Part shown: piece by piece, positions 55,772 to 63,458 of the stretch
How the letters are laid out: each line of letters begins with the position of its first letter
Numbering within the stretch: position 1 is the stretch's first letter
Translations under genes and position numbers: made by a program
The notes under the pieces: model-generated
Databases searched by the model: none
What the model was told of the DNA's origin: nothing
The model's input: only the letters and a program-made list of their open reading frames with translations
Virus record (IMG/VR): IMGVR_UViG_3300022752_005671
Span: 123,070-187,069 of that record
Source: a virus
Strand: one strand, 5' to 3'
DNA length: 64,000 bases

Positions 55772-55981
55772 ATGCCGACTTACGAATATCAATGTGAAGC
55801 TTGCAAACATTTATTGGAAACCTTTCAATCAATAAAAGATGATCCTTTGACTACTTGCCCCAATTGTAATTCAGAGACAATGAAACGCTTAATTTCTGCA
55901 GGTGGAGGTTTTACTTTGAAAGGTGGAGGTTGGTATAAAGATCTTTACGCTTCAAATAAGTCTTCTATTTCTTCTGAATAG
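55772..55981 (+). CDS. FmdB-family zinc ribbon protein
   Basis: 69 residues. PTYEYQCEACKHLLETFQSI, then CPNCNS, then LISAGGGFTLKGGGWYKD is the standard FmdB zinc-ribbon pattern. Possible regulator or zinc-binding adaptor. Its end overlaps the convergent gene by 17 bases. Confidence 0.88.
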   Translation: MPTYEYQCEACKHLLETFQSIKDDPLTTCPNCNSETMKRLISAGGGFTLKGGGWYKDLYASNKSSISSE

Positions 55982-56690
55982 AAGGTTGTTTTTTTGTGAT
56001 GTTCCTACTTGTTCTAGCTGCAACATGACTTGGCTTTATTAAGTTATGCTCATCTTCATTTTGTTTTGATTCAAATGTAGGTTTAATTTCGCCGGTTTCA
56101 CAATTTAAAATTATATTATATCCCCCATGTGCAAGCGTAAGAGGAGCTTTTATTGTAGATAGATAATCATATCTTGCTTCATTTATCATTTCTTTATCAA
56201 ACCAAGGATCTAGAACAAAATTTGAAACGCTAACGTTTTTTCCATTGATGTTTATTTCATAAGAGCTATTTTCTACTGGATCGCAAACTTCAACTGCAAC
56301 AAAAGTTTCGTCCCCTCTGTGCGACCAGAGATTTATAAAAGGATTATAAAAAGTTTCAAGAATTTCATGAGAAAGAACGACAGAAACCGACCTAGTTCCA
56401 GTTAAAATTGTTCCTCCATTGTTTAGGATAGGATTTACAAACACTCTACCCCAAACTTTTCCATCAGGATCTTGCGAATGATAACCTAATGCAGTAGCGT
56501 GATCGCTATCATCCATTATGACCATCGGAAATCCATCATTGCCATCAATTTTTATTTCCCATTCAATCCTTCCAAGAAGCGGAGCAGCATGATCTTTTAA
56601 TTGAACTCTGCAAGCTTCAACCATTAGTTCTAAATCTTCTTTTGATATCTTAGATGATTTGTTTATTACGTTGAATGTTTTCATTATCAT
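55965..56690 (-). CDS. Hypothetical protein with SHExxE motif (possible metalloprotease-like)
   Basis: About 242 residues from ATG 56690 (MIMKTFNV...); upstream codons to 56936 overlap the divergent epimerase gene and are unlikely to be used. The core SVVLSHEILETFYNPFINLW (about residue 100-120) has a His-Glu pair as in zinc peptidases, followed by VEVCDPVEN and VSNFVLDPWFD. The second metal His of a classic HExxH is absent (HEILE). Family members with this pattern are of unknown function. Antisense to its neighbours, placed between two sugar-modification blocks. The C-terminus is basic. Confidence 0.6.
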   Translation of the reverse strand: MIMKTFNVINKSSKISKEDLELMVEACRVQLKDHAAPLLGRIEWEIKIDGNDGFPMVIMDDSDHATALGYHSQDPDGKVWGRVFVNPILNNGGTILTGTRSVSVVLSHEILETFYNPFINLWSHRGDETFVAVEVCDPVENSSYEININGKNVSVSNFVLDPWFDKEMINEARYDYLSTIKAPLTLAHGGYNIILNCETGEIKPTFESKQNEDEHNLIKPSHVAARTSRNITKKQPSIQKK

Positions 56691-56739
56691 AATTAATGAA
56701 CTTTTTATGTTTGCGCAGTAATATTTTATTGAAGTTTTT

Positions 56740-57702
56740 ATGAAAAAAGTTTTATTAACAGGCGCCGCAGGTTTTATAGGAAGCAATATTGCTCGTAAAT
56801 TGGAAGAATTAAATTTTGATTTTGATATTGTGGATGATTTGTCAAATGGGTTTATTGAGTTTTTGCCTGAAAACATCAAATCAAAATTGATTCTTGACGA
56901 TTTTTCTTCCGAAGCAATCTTAGAAAAGATACACAATAAAGAGTATGATTATGTAATGCACATCGCTGCTGTTCCAAGAGTAAGTTACTCTGTAGAGTAT
57001 CCCATAAAAACAAATGATATCAACGTTTCAAAGACTTTAAGGTTGATTGAAGCTTGTAAGAATAATGTAAAGAGAATAGTTTTTGCATCGTCGTCATCAG
57101 TTTATGGAAATACTGATGTACTTCCCACAACAATTTCACAAAATAAAAACCCTCAATCTCCATATGCTTTACAAAAATCAATCATAGAAGATTATCTAAG
57201 ACTGTATAGCTCTTTATACGGATTAGATTCAGTTTGCCTTAGGTTTTTTAACGTCTTTGGACCAAATCAACTTGGGGGTTCTCCTTATGCAACAGTCGTT
57301 GGATCTTGGCTCACTGCAATCAAAAGTGGAACCTCAATGAGATCAGACGGAGATGGAACACAGTCTAGAGATATGTGTTACGTAGACAACGTCGTTGATG
57401 CATGCATCAAAGGAATTCAAGTCGATCATGCTTTGAAAGCAGAATGTTTAAATATTGCATGTGGAGACAGGACAACAAATAAAGAAATTCTTCAATACCT
57501 TTTGACCAAATATCCAAATGCTAAGTACCATGATGCACCATGGAGACCAGGAGATGTCATGCATACTCTTGCAGACATTTCAAAAACAGAGGAAATTTTA
57601 GGATACAAACCGTTGGTGAGATTTTGGGAAGGTCTAGATTTAACCATAAAGTGGTATGAAGAAAATTGGGATATGATTAAAACTTTGATTCTTAAGGCAT
57701 AA
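56740..57702 (+). CDS. NAD-dependent nucleotide-sugar epimerase/dehydratase II
   Basis: 320 residues, extended SDR. TGAAGFIGSNIARKL at residues 7-21, HIAAVPRVSYSVEYP (about 75), catalytic SSSSVYG and YALQK, RFFNVFGPNQ, and the C-terminal YKPLVRFWEGL are typical of UDP-glucose/GlcNAc 4-epimerases (WbpP-like). Two distinct epimerases within 4 kb suggests the phage makes or modifies a specific sugar nucleotide. Confidence 0.88.
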   Translation: MKKVLLTGAAGFIGSNIARKLEELNFDFDIVDDLSNGFIEFLPENIKSKLILDDFSSEAILEKIHNKEYDYVMHIAAVPRVSYSVEYPIKTNDINVSKTLRLIEACKNNVKRIVFASSSSVYGNTDVLPTTISQNKNPQSPYALQKSIIEDYLRLYSSLYGLDSVCLRFFNVFGPNQLGGSPYATVVGSWLTAIKSGTSMRSDGDGTQSRDMCYVDNVVDACIKGIQVDHALKAECLNIACGDRTTNKEILQYLLTKYPNAKYHDAPWRPGDVMHTLADISKTEEILGYKPLVRFWEGLDLTIKWYEENWDMIKTLILKA

Positions 57703-57703
57703 T

Positions 57704-58705
57704 ATGAAAGCATATAATAACTTCACAGAAGCTTATGTTGACATCATAAAAGATGTCTATTCTAATCCAGAATTTACTTCATCACCTAGAGGTATGAAGG
57801 TTAAAGAAATTTTAGGATATCAATTTAAAATTCTAAATCCTAGAAACAGAATTCCTTATGTTCCTGGTAGAGATTTATCAGTTCATTACATGATTGCTGA
57901 ACTTTTATGGTATTTGAGTGGAAATAATTCCACTGAATGGATTAGCAATTATTCTGCGTTTTGGTCTAAAATTTCTGATGACGGTAGCACAGCTAATAGC
58001 GCTTATGGTGCAAGAATTTTTAAACCTCATGATAGAATTGCATCGACAATCAAGCAAGATTGGACGCAATGGGATTATGTTATCAATGAACTAAAATTTG
58101 ATCCTGATTCAAGACGTGCAGTTGTTCATATTCGTTCCCCACAAGATTCATTGTTAGCACAGCTTGATGTTCCATGTACATTATCATTACAGTTTTTCTT
58201 GCGAAATGATAAAGTACACATGGTTGTTTCTATGAGATCTTCAGATGTAATTCTTGGTTTGGCTTATGACGTACCAGCTTTTACTATTTTTCAAGAACTG
58301 CTCGCTGTTCAACTAACAGAAGAATTAGGTCGTCCAATAGGTCTAGGATCTTATACACACCTCAGCGCATCTCTCCATGTGTACGAGAGGCATTTTAAAA
58401 TGGTCGAAAAAATACTTGATGAAGATATGAAGCAAGATTATCGAAACATTCCTGAGATGCCTCTGATGCCTAGTGATCTTCCTCTTGAGGATCTAATGGC
58501 TGTTGAAAAAGATCTAAGAAAATCTAAAACTTCAAGTTCTTTGATCAAAACTATAGAGAATTTTGGTTTTTCTAATGACTATTGGAAAGATTGGTGTAAA
58601 GTTTTGGCATCTCACAAAGCACTGAAATTAGATGATCAAAAAACGTCAAATGATCTTCTTTCATCAACAATTTTTGAAGGGTATAGGTATTTTACGAAGC
58701 CATGA
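57704..58705 (+). CDS. ThyA-fold pyrimidine hydroxymethylase (dCMP hydroxymethylase-like)
   Basis: 333 residues with the thymidylate synthase fold. Catalytic Cys is C158 in LDVPCTLSLQFF. RSSDVILGLAYDVPAF follows, with D189 exactly 31 residues after the Cys. In thymidylate synthases this site is Asn (E. coli C146/N177); in T4 dCMP hydroxymethylase it is Asp (C148/D179). The Asp selects cytosine, so 5-hydroxymethyl-dCMP is the likely product. dTMP would then come from ThyX. The gene is coupled (ATGA) to thymidine kinase. Not every ThyA-like protein with Asp is characterised, so the substrate stays a prediction. Confidence 0.75.
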   Translation: MKAYNNFTEAYVDIIKDVYSNPEFTSSPRGMKVKEILGYQFKILNPRNRIPYVPGRDLSVHYMIAELLWYLSGNNSTEWISNYSAFWSKISDDGSTANSAYGARIFKPHDRIASTIKQDWTQWDYVINELKFDPDSRRAVVHIRSPQDSLLAQLDVPCTLSLQFFLRNDKVHMVVSMRSSDVILGLAYDVPAFTIFQELLAVQLTEELGRPIGLGSYTHLSASLHVYERHFKMVEKILDEDMKQDYRNIPEMPLMPSDLPLEDLMAVEKDLRKSKTSSSLIKTIENFGFSNDYWKDWCKVLASHKALKLDDQKTSNDLLSSTIFEGYRYFTKP

Positions 58706-59280
58706 CCACAACATTTACTGTATTTTGCGGGCCGATGTTTTCTGCAAAAACTACTTCTTTATTATCTGTTCTTGATAGATTCAAGTATCAAGGTAAAAAG
58801 ATTGCTGTTTTTAAACCGAAGTTAGATGACAGGTATAGCGAATCTGACGTTTCTACTCATGGGGGATGGAAAATGCCGGCAATTTGCGTAAAGTTAGGAA
58901 CTGATATCTTAGAGCATCTTGCTAATATGGAAGAAAACCCTCAAGTAATTGCTGTTGATGAAGCCTTTATGATACCAGGAGTAGCAGATGTATTGGTTTG
59001 GTTATATAGAAGTGGGTATTCAGTTGTGGTTTCTAGCTTGGATTTATCTGCAACTGGAAAACCATTCTTAGAAGTTGAAAAAATGTTGCCTTGGGCAACG
59101 AAGGTAGAAAAATTAAGCGCAGTTTGTACAGTATGTAATAAAGACGCTTTTTACACGTATAAGAAACAAACAGGTGGAGATGAAATAGAAGTTGGAGGAA
59201 ATGAACTATATGAGCCGAGATGCTCTCGTTGCCATCCTTCAATCTTAAATCGAGATGGAGTTTATTCTACAAGAGGTTGA
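58702..59280 (+). CDS. tdk: Thymidine kinase (type II)
   Basis: 192 residues. P-loop FCGPMFSAKTTSLL (Ala in place of the usual Gly), Asp-Glu of VIAVDEAFMIPG, and the zinc-binding CTVC...CSRCH pairs are diagnostic of type II thymidine kinases. It salvages thymidine to dTMP. Start overlaps the hydroxymethylase stop. Confidence 0.92.
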   Translation: MTTTFTVFCGPMFSAKTTSLLSVLDRFKYQGKKIAVFKPKLDDRYSESDVSTHGGWKMPAICVKLGTDILEHLANMEENPQVIAVDEAFMIPGVADVLVWLYRSGYSVVVSSLDLSATGKPFLEVEKMLPWATKVEKLSAVCTVCNKDAFYTYKKQTGGDEIEVGGNELYEPRCSRCHPSILNRDGVYSTRG

Positions 59281-59282
59281 TT

Positions 59283-59759
59283 ATGTCAAATTCTTTGGAT
59301 CGACATGTAAAAAAGTTGTCAGTTTTTATGAAAATGTGTAATGAATTATCTTCATTGTCATATGACGACAAATACAAAGTTGCTTCAATCATAATCACTA
59401 AAGACTATAGAGAAGTATGCGCAATAGGATATAACGGAGGATATAAGGGAGGTCCTAATAAGAGATCTTCTTTAGACCATGGTAAATCTGGTTTTCTTCA
59501 CGCGGAAGAAAATGCATTGTTTCATTTATGCAAACCATATGAATTAAGAAATGATCTTTTAATGTTATGCACACATAAACCATGTTCGATGTGTGCAAGG
59601 AGGATTGTTAATAGTGGGATCAAGGATATTGTGTATTATGCTGATTATACTGATGCAGAAGCCGCTACCGATCATATTTTTGAGATCACTGGAACTTCTT
59701 GCACTAAATTTGATGATATTTTGCAAAACCCAGCTGCTATCATGAATATTCGAGCGTGA
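59283..59759 (+). CDS. dCMP deaminase family protein
   Basis: 158 residues from ATG 59283. Zinc-deaminase motifs are FLHAEENALF (HAE) and HKPCSMCARRI (PCxxC). The N-terminal SYDDKYKVASIIITKD and the SSLDHGKSGF region are typical of phage and T4 dCMP deaminases. It converts dCMP to dUMP for the thymidylate pathway. Located right after thymidine kinase. Confidence 0.88.
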   Translation: MSNSLDRHVKKLSVFMKMCNELSSLSYDDKYKVASIIITKDYREVCAIGYNGGYKGGPNKRSSLDHGKSGFLHAEENALFHLCKPYELRNDLLMLCTHKPCSMCARRIVNSGIKDIVYYADYTDAEAATDHIFEITGTSCTKFDDILQNPAAIMNIRA

Positions 59760-59787
59760 TCGATAATTACTTAGACATGGAGATAAC

Positions 59788-60159
59788 ATGAAGCAAAAGC
59801 TTACTGGAAATTACATTATCAATCTTATGAGAGAAGAATGGCAAAAAAAAGTTAATTCTTTACTCTCAGAAACTCCCTCGCAAAAGAAAAAGCCACGAGG
59901 GTTAAAGATGCAAGTCGACGTCGATGGAGATGGAAGTAAAGAGAACGTGATTGATGTTGGTTTGAAGGTACAAAAAAAGATGCCAGATGACAAACGCATA
60001 AATGTTAAAGGTGACCCCACTTCTGGATTAGTTTATACTGTAGTTTCAGTGAACGATCAGGATAAAACGATTACTTTAAGCAGACCAGATTCTGGTAACG
60101 GCGAGAAAACAATAGTTATAACAAAACAAGCTTTTGAGAACGAATATCAAAGAAAGTGA
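59788..60159 (+). CDS. Leader-like small beta-rich protein
   Basis: 123 residues. The N-terminus KQKLTGNYIINLMREEWQKK is a divergent form of the shared leader. The body is beta-rich, and GLVYTVVSVNDQDKTITLSRPD near residue 75-97 resembles a KOW/SH3-like strand pattern. Function unknown. It overlaps nothing but stands 10 bases before the SOD-like gene. Confidence 0.6.
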   Translation: MKQKLTGNYIINLMREEWQKKVNSLLSETPSQKKKPRGLKMQVDVDGDGSKENVIDVGLKVQKKMPDDKRINVKGDPTSGLVYTVVSVNDQDKTITLSRPDSGNGEKTIVITKQAFENEYQRK

Positions 60160-60169
60160 TGATGCTATC

Positions 60170-60898
60170 ATGAACATTAAATCTTTAGGCGTAGACTTAG
60201 ATAATATCCTCAAGGATGCAGTAAAAAATTCAATTAAAGCACAAACTAAAGAATTGCCTACTGCTGAAAAACTAGATGAAGCTTATGTTGCTGAGCCTAA
60301 GGTTTTTAAGCAAGTTTCTGAATTTTCTACTCAAAAAACAAAAGACGCACATGACACCTTATATAAAGGATATGTCGAATCTTTAAACAAAATTTCCGCA
60401 GAGCTAGATTCTGCAGATCGAAATGCAGCTGATTCTAAACATTCTCAATATCGTTCTTTAAAACTCGATGAAGTTTATAATTTAAATGCGACATGGCTTC
60501 ATGAGCTATATTTTGCAAATGCATTTGATCCTCACTCTGAAATCACCATGGATTCATTATCCTATATGAGACTTGAAAGAGATTTCGGAACGTTTGAAGA
60601 TTGGCAAAAAGATTTCATGGCTTGCGCATTATCTTCAGGGAGTGGATGGGCCGTGTGCGGATATCATCTCTTTTTGCAAAGATACGTCAATACTGTAGTT
60701 AGCCACCACAGCGGAGACGTCATGCTTGGATTATATCCAGTTATCGTTGTTGACATGTGGGAACATGCTTATTATAGAGATTACTTGAATGACAAAAAGA
60801 GTCATCTTGTGGCAAGAATGAGAGAATTTGATTGGGATGTGATTGAGGAAAGAGTAAAGAAAGCTGAGTTAATTTCTCAAGCCATAAAGGTGAAGTGA
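60170..60898 (+). CDS. Iron/manganese superoxide dismutase-like protein
   Basis: 242 residues from ATG 60170. The C-terminal domain is SOD-like: WQKDFMACALSSGSGWAVC, then VDMWEHAYYRDYLNDKK and DWDVIEERV. The four metal ligands are present at H61 (AHDTLYKGYV), H111 (WLHELYF), D195 and H199 (DMWEHAYY), with spacing close to that of Fe/Mn SODs (D to H exactly 4). The second His of the helix-1 HxxxH is Tyr, as seen in divergent members. No signal peptide. The first 40 residues are extra and helical. It would dismutate superoxide; activity is inferred from the ligands. Confidence 0.78.
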   Translation: MNIKSLGVDLDNILKDAVKNSIKAQTKELPTAEKLDEAYVAEPKVFKQVSEFSTQKTKDAHDTLYKGYVESLNKISAELDSADRNAADSKHSQYRSLKLDEVYNLNATWLHELYFANAFDPHSEITMDSLSYMRLERDFGTFEDWQKDFMACALSSGSGWAVCGYHLFLQRYVNTVVSHHSGDVMLGLYPVIVVDMWEHAYYRDYLNDKKSHLVARMREFDWDVIEERVKKAELISQAIKVK

Positions 60899-61446
60899 TG
60901 AATCGTAAATTAAACGTATCACAATTAAAGAAGATTATTCGTGAGCAAGTAAAATTATTGGTTGAAGGAGACAAGAAAGAATTAAAAGATTCTTTAGACC
61001 AACAAGTCGATGATCTTCTTATATCTTATGAATCAGAAGCAAAAACTAAAAAAAATGAAGGGTTAGATTTCAGGATGATGACCCGCAGGTTTTTATCATC
61101 TTCAACAACACAATTGCTTGAAGCAGACGAAGATAAAGGATCTGATAAGGAAAAAGAAGAAAAAAAGAAATTGAAGATGGAAGATATCGACGTCGAGGAA
61201 TTTGCTGGCAGCGTTTCAAGGTTGATAGACAATTACGACTCTTTATTAGAAGTTAGAAATACGTTGGCAAGAAGAGCTGTTAATTTTTTGATTGAAAATT
61301 ATGAGCAAGATGTTGTTAATGAATTTAAGAACGTTTTAGAAGATTCTTATGATATTACAATTGGAAAATCAAAAATAGAAATTGAAGATGAAAAATTTGA
61401 AGCACCACTTGCAGATAGAGCTGGAGGTTCAGGAGGTGGTGCTTGA
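60898..61446 (+). CDS. Leader-family acidic protein
   Basis: 182 residues. The leader is NRKLNVSQLKKIIREQVKLL. A charged helical region follows with Lys/Glu-rich EDKGSDKEKEEKKKLK (about residue 78-95), then a helical MEDIDVEEFAGSVSRL section and a Gly-rich C-terminus. ATG overlaps the SOD stop (TGATG), so both are probably translated together. Function unknown. Confidence 0.65.
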   Translation: MNRKLNVSQLKKIIREQVKLLVEGDKKELKDSLDQQVDDLLISYESEAKTKKNEGLDFRMMTRRFLSSSTTQLLEADEDKGSDKEKEEKKKLKMEDIDVEEFAGSVSRLIDNYDSLLEVRNTLARRAVNFLIENYEQDVVNEFKNVLEDSYDITIGKSKIEIEDEKFEAPLADRAGGSGGGA

Positions 61447-61745
61447 TTAGAACTGATATTTTGCATGATAAAAAATGTATTCATATTAAATTGACAAAAG
61501 ACGTTCATTTAAAATTAAGAGAAAAGTTATTTCAATATCAATTGTCGATGCAATCTATCTTTGACGAATTTGCAAGGCTTGTAATTGAAGATGAAAAATC
61601 TGCAATTAAAGTTTTAGAAGATCTTGCATTAAAAAGAGCTCGTGAGCAAATTGAAAAACCTATAAAAAAGTCTACTTCATATAATCGAGATAGCATAAAT
61701 GAACTAGATCATAATACGTTGTATAATATGATCAACGATGACTGA
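61443..61745 (+). CDS. Small protein, possible ribbon-helix-helix
   Basis: 100 residues from a TTG that overlaps the previous stop. KKCIHIKLTKDVHLKLREKL followed by a helix (SMQSIFDEFARLVIED) could be a strand-helix-helix DNA-binding fold like Arc/MetJ; the evidence is modest. The remainder is charged. Overlaps the next gene by 8 bases. Confidence 0.55.
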   Translation: MIRTDILHDKKCIHIKLTKDVHLKLREKLFQYQLSMQSIFDEFARLVIEDEKSAIKVLEDLALKRAREQIEKPIKKSTSYNRDSINELDHNTLYNMINDD

Positions 61746-62049
61746 CGAAAAAGAAACTAGCAAACCTAAGATGAAATTGTTTGACTATATTTTTGAGTCA
61801 TCGATTAAATCATCAAAAACTATCTTAAACATAGTTAATGAACTTATTTTATTATCTCAAGACGTTCGCTCTTTAAGAGACACGATTTTAACTTTATCTA
61901 AAGTTCTACAAACTCACCAAGCCATTATAGAAGATATATGTAAAGTTCTTGAAAGTGCAGCTGAACATGTAGAAAAGCAAGAACAAAAACTAGAAAATAG
62001 TTTCTCAGTTTCTTTAACTAAAGATCCAAAAAAAGATAAACCTAATTGA
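61738..62049 (+). CDS. Coiled-coil hypothetical protein
   Basis: 103 residues. Heptad-like helix from about residue 25 to 85 (ILLSQDVRSLRDTILTLSKV...), then a Lys/Asp-rich tail. No membrane segment. Third in a run of small overlapping genes leading into the membrane-protein cassette. Function unknown. Confidence 0.55.
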   Translation: MTDEKETSKPKMKLFDYIFESSIKSSKTILNIVNELILLSQDVRSLRDTILTLSKVLQTHQAIIEDICKVLESAAEHVEKQEQKLENSFSVSLTKDPKKDKPN

Positions 62050-62050
62050 T

Positions 62051-62440
62051 ATGATCTGGAATAAAATTATAAATTTAGCAAAAAAATATTGGCAATACAT
62101 TCTTTTGTTTTTTGGAGCAATTTTTACGTTTATTTTGTTTAGAAAAAAAGATTCTCCTGTTGATGATCAAACTCAGTCAAGAAAAGACAAGGATAAGCAA
62201 TTAGACGTCATTGATGATGTGAGAAAAGAAGAGAGAAAAGAGCATGATAATGCCGATAAAAAGCTAAAAGAAGGATTAGAGATTGTAGAAAAACAATATC
62301 AAGAACAAAAAAAAGAACTTGACGAAAAGAAAAAGCAAGAAGTAAAAAATGTTCTTGAAAAATATAAAGATGATCCAACAGGGCTTGCAAAAAAGTTGTC
62401 AGAGGTAACAGGATTCAAGATTATAATGCCAGATGAGTGA
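62051..62440 (+). CDS. Membrane-anchored coiled-coil protein (spanin-like topology)
   Basis: 129 residues. One N-terminal transmembrane helix (YILLFFGAIFTFILF), then a long Lys/Glu coiled coil to residue about 115. This is the topology of inner-membrane spanins, but no diagnostic motif exists. It is followed within 6 bases by a signal-peptide protein, as Rz/Rz1 pairs often are. Confidence 0.5.
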   Translation: MIWNKIINLAKKYWQYILLFFGAIFTFILFRKKDSPVDDQTQSRKDKDKQLDVIDDVRKEERKEHDNADKKLKEGLEIVEKQYQEQKKELDEKKKQEVKNVLEKYKDDPTGLAKKLSEVTGFKIIMPDE

Positions 62441-62446
62441 GAGTTT

Positions 62447-63007
62447 ATGAAAAATAAATTAATCCAATTAATTACTTTATTCTCGATAACGTTATCTTCT
62501 ATCACTTTTGCAAGTGAACGAACGATTAGTCCAGAGCCAGACGACCTAGAAGGTCCTATTACAACGACCACAATATTCCCTCCTATACCAGAAATTCCTA
62601 AATCAGAGCCAGATGTTGGTGAAGCAATCTCTCCAATGAGAAAAGGACAAATTGCTCCATTCACTGGATTGTTGTTGTCTCCTGCTGCTGTAGCATCCGT
62701 CATGACTGATTTAGAAACTAAAGACGAATTGATAAGATTAGAAGTTGAACGTGCGACTTCTAGACTTAAATTAAATCATGAACATGAAATGACTATTTTG
62801 AGAATTAGATCAGAGTCTGATTCTAAAATAGATAAATTACGAATTGAAGAACAAAGGAAAGACATCGATAGAATAGATGCTCAATTAAAAAAAGAAAGAG
62901 AGAGCAGGCCTGATCCTTTAGTTTGGGCATCAATAGGGTTGGGGGCCGGCGTCGTTTTGTCAACGTTAACTGCTGCTATAATTGCTGCTGTTTCTAACGT
63001 TAACTAA
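62447..63007 (+). CDS. Secreted/membrane protein with coiled coil (possible lysis accessory)
   Basis: 186 residues. N-terminal signal peptide (KNKLIQLITLFSITLSSITFA, cleavage likely after FA), Pro-rich stretch, the KGQIAPFTGLLLSPAAVASV motif (a pattern that recurs in phage lysis-related proteins), a long charged coiled coil (about 95-155) and a C-terminal transmembrane helix (IGLGAGVVLSTLTAAIIAAV). Together with the genes before and after it makes a plausible lysis cassette. No endolysin is seen in this window. Confidence 0.55.
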   Translation: MKNKLIQLITLFSITLSSITFASERTISPEPDDLEGPITTTTIFPPIPEIPKSEPDVGEAISPMRKGQIAPFTGLLLSPAAVASVMTDLETKDELIRLEVERATSRLKLNHEHEMTILRIRSESDSKIDKLRIEEQRKDIDRIDAQLKKERESRPDPLVWASIGLGAGVVLSTLTAAIIAAVSNVN

Positions 63008-63038
63008 TAAATAAGCTTGTCAATCATAAAGGTGAATT

Positions 63039-63437
63039 ATGCCAAGAAAAGCGCAAGAAAACAAAAAAGTTATACCAACAGAACAACCTGTCGAACAAGC
63101 AACAGAACAAGTAAAAAAAATTGAAGAAGCTAAAGATCACAAACATTCTGAAGCAAAGCATGATAAAGATGTTAAACGTGGATCTAAAGTTCCATGGTGG
63201 TGGATGAGAAATGATAAAGGCGCTCAATCTGTTTCGGTGACATTTGCTTCAATATCATTTTTAGTAACGACAGTAATTTATTTAGGATCAGCATTTGAGA
63301 AAATCGGTTCAGTTACTTTACGCCCATTCGATGTGTCTGCAGCCATGGCGTATTTCATTCCAGCATTATCATTATACTTTGGTAGAAGGCTTACTGATGC
63401 AAAGTATAATGTTTCTCAAAAAAATGACATTGCTTAA
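63039..63437 (+). CDS. Two-span membrane protein, holin-like
   Basis: 132 residues. The first about 55 residues are highly charged and soluble, then WWWM and two transmembrane helices (SVTFASISFLVTTVIYLGSAF and AAMAYFIPALSLYFG) with a short basic loop and tail. This is compatible with a class II-like holin or other small membrane protein; the long charged N-terminus is unusual for a holin. Good GGTGAATT ribosome site. Confidence 0.5.
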   Translation: MPRKAQENKKVIPTEQPVEQATEQVKKIEEAKDHKHSEAKHDKDVKRGSKVPWWWMRNDKGAQSVSVTFASISFLVTTVIYLGSAFEKIGSVTLRPFDVSAAMAYFIPALSLYFGRRLTDAKYNVSQKNDIA

Positions 63438-63458
63438 TAATATTTATCGACATTCAAC

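Noticed and set aside
55965-56936. Full-length - strand frame up to 56936
   Set aside because: Its first about 80 codons lie opposite the epimerase start; the inner ATG at 56690 gives a protein that starts at the intergenic boundary.
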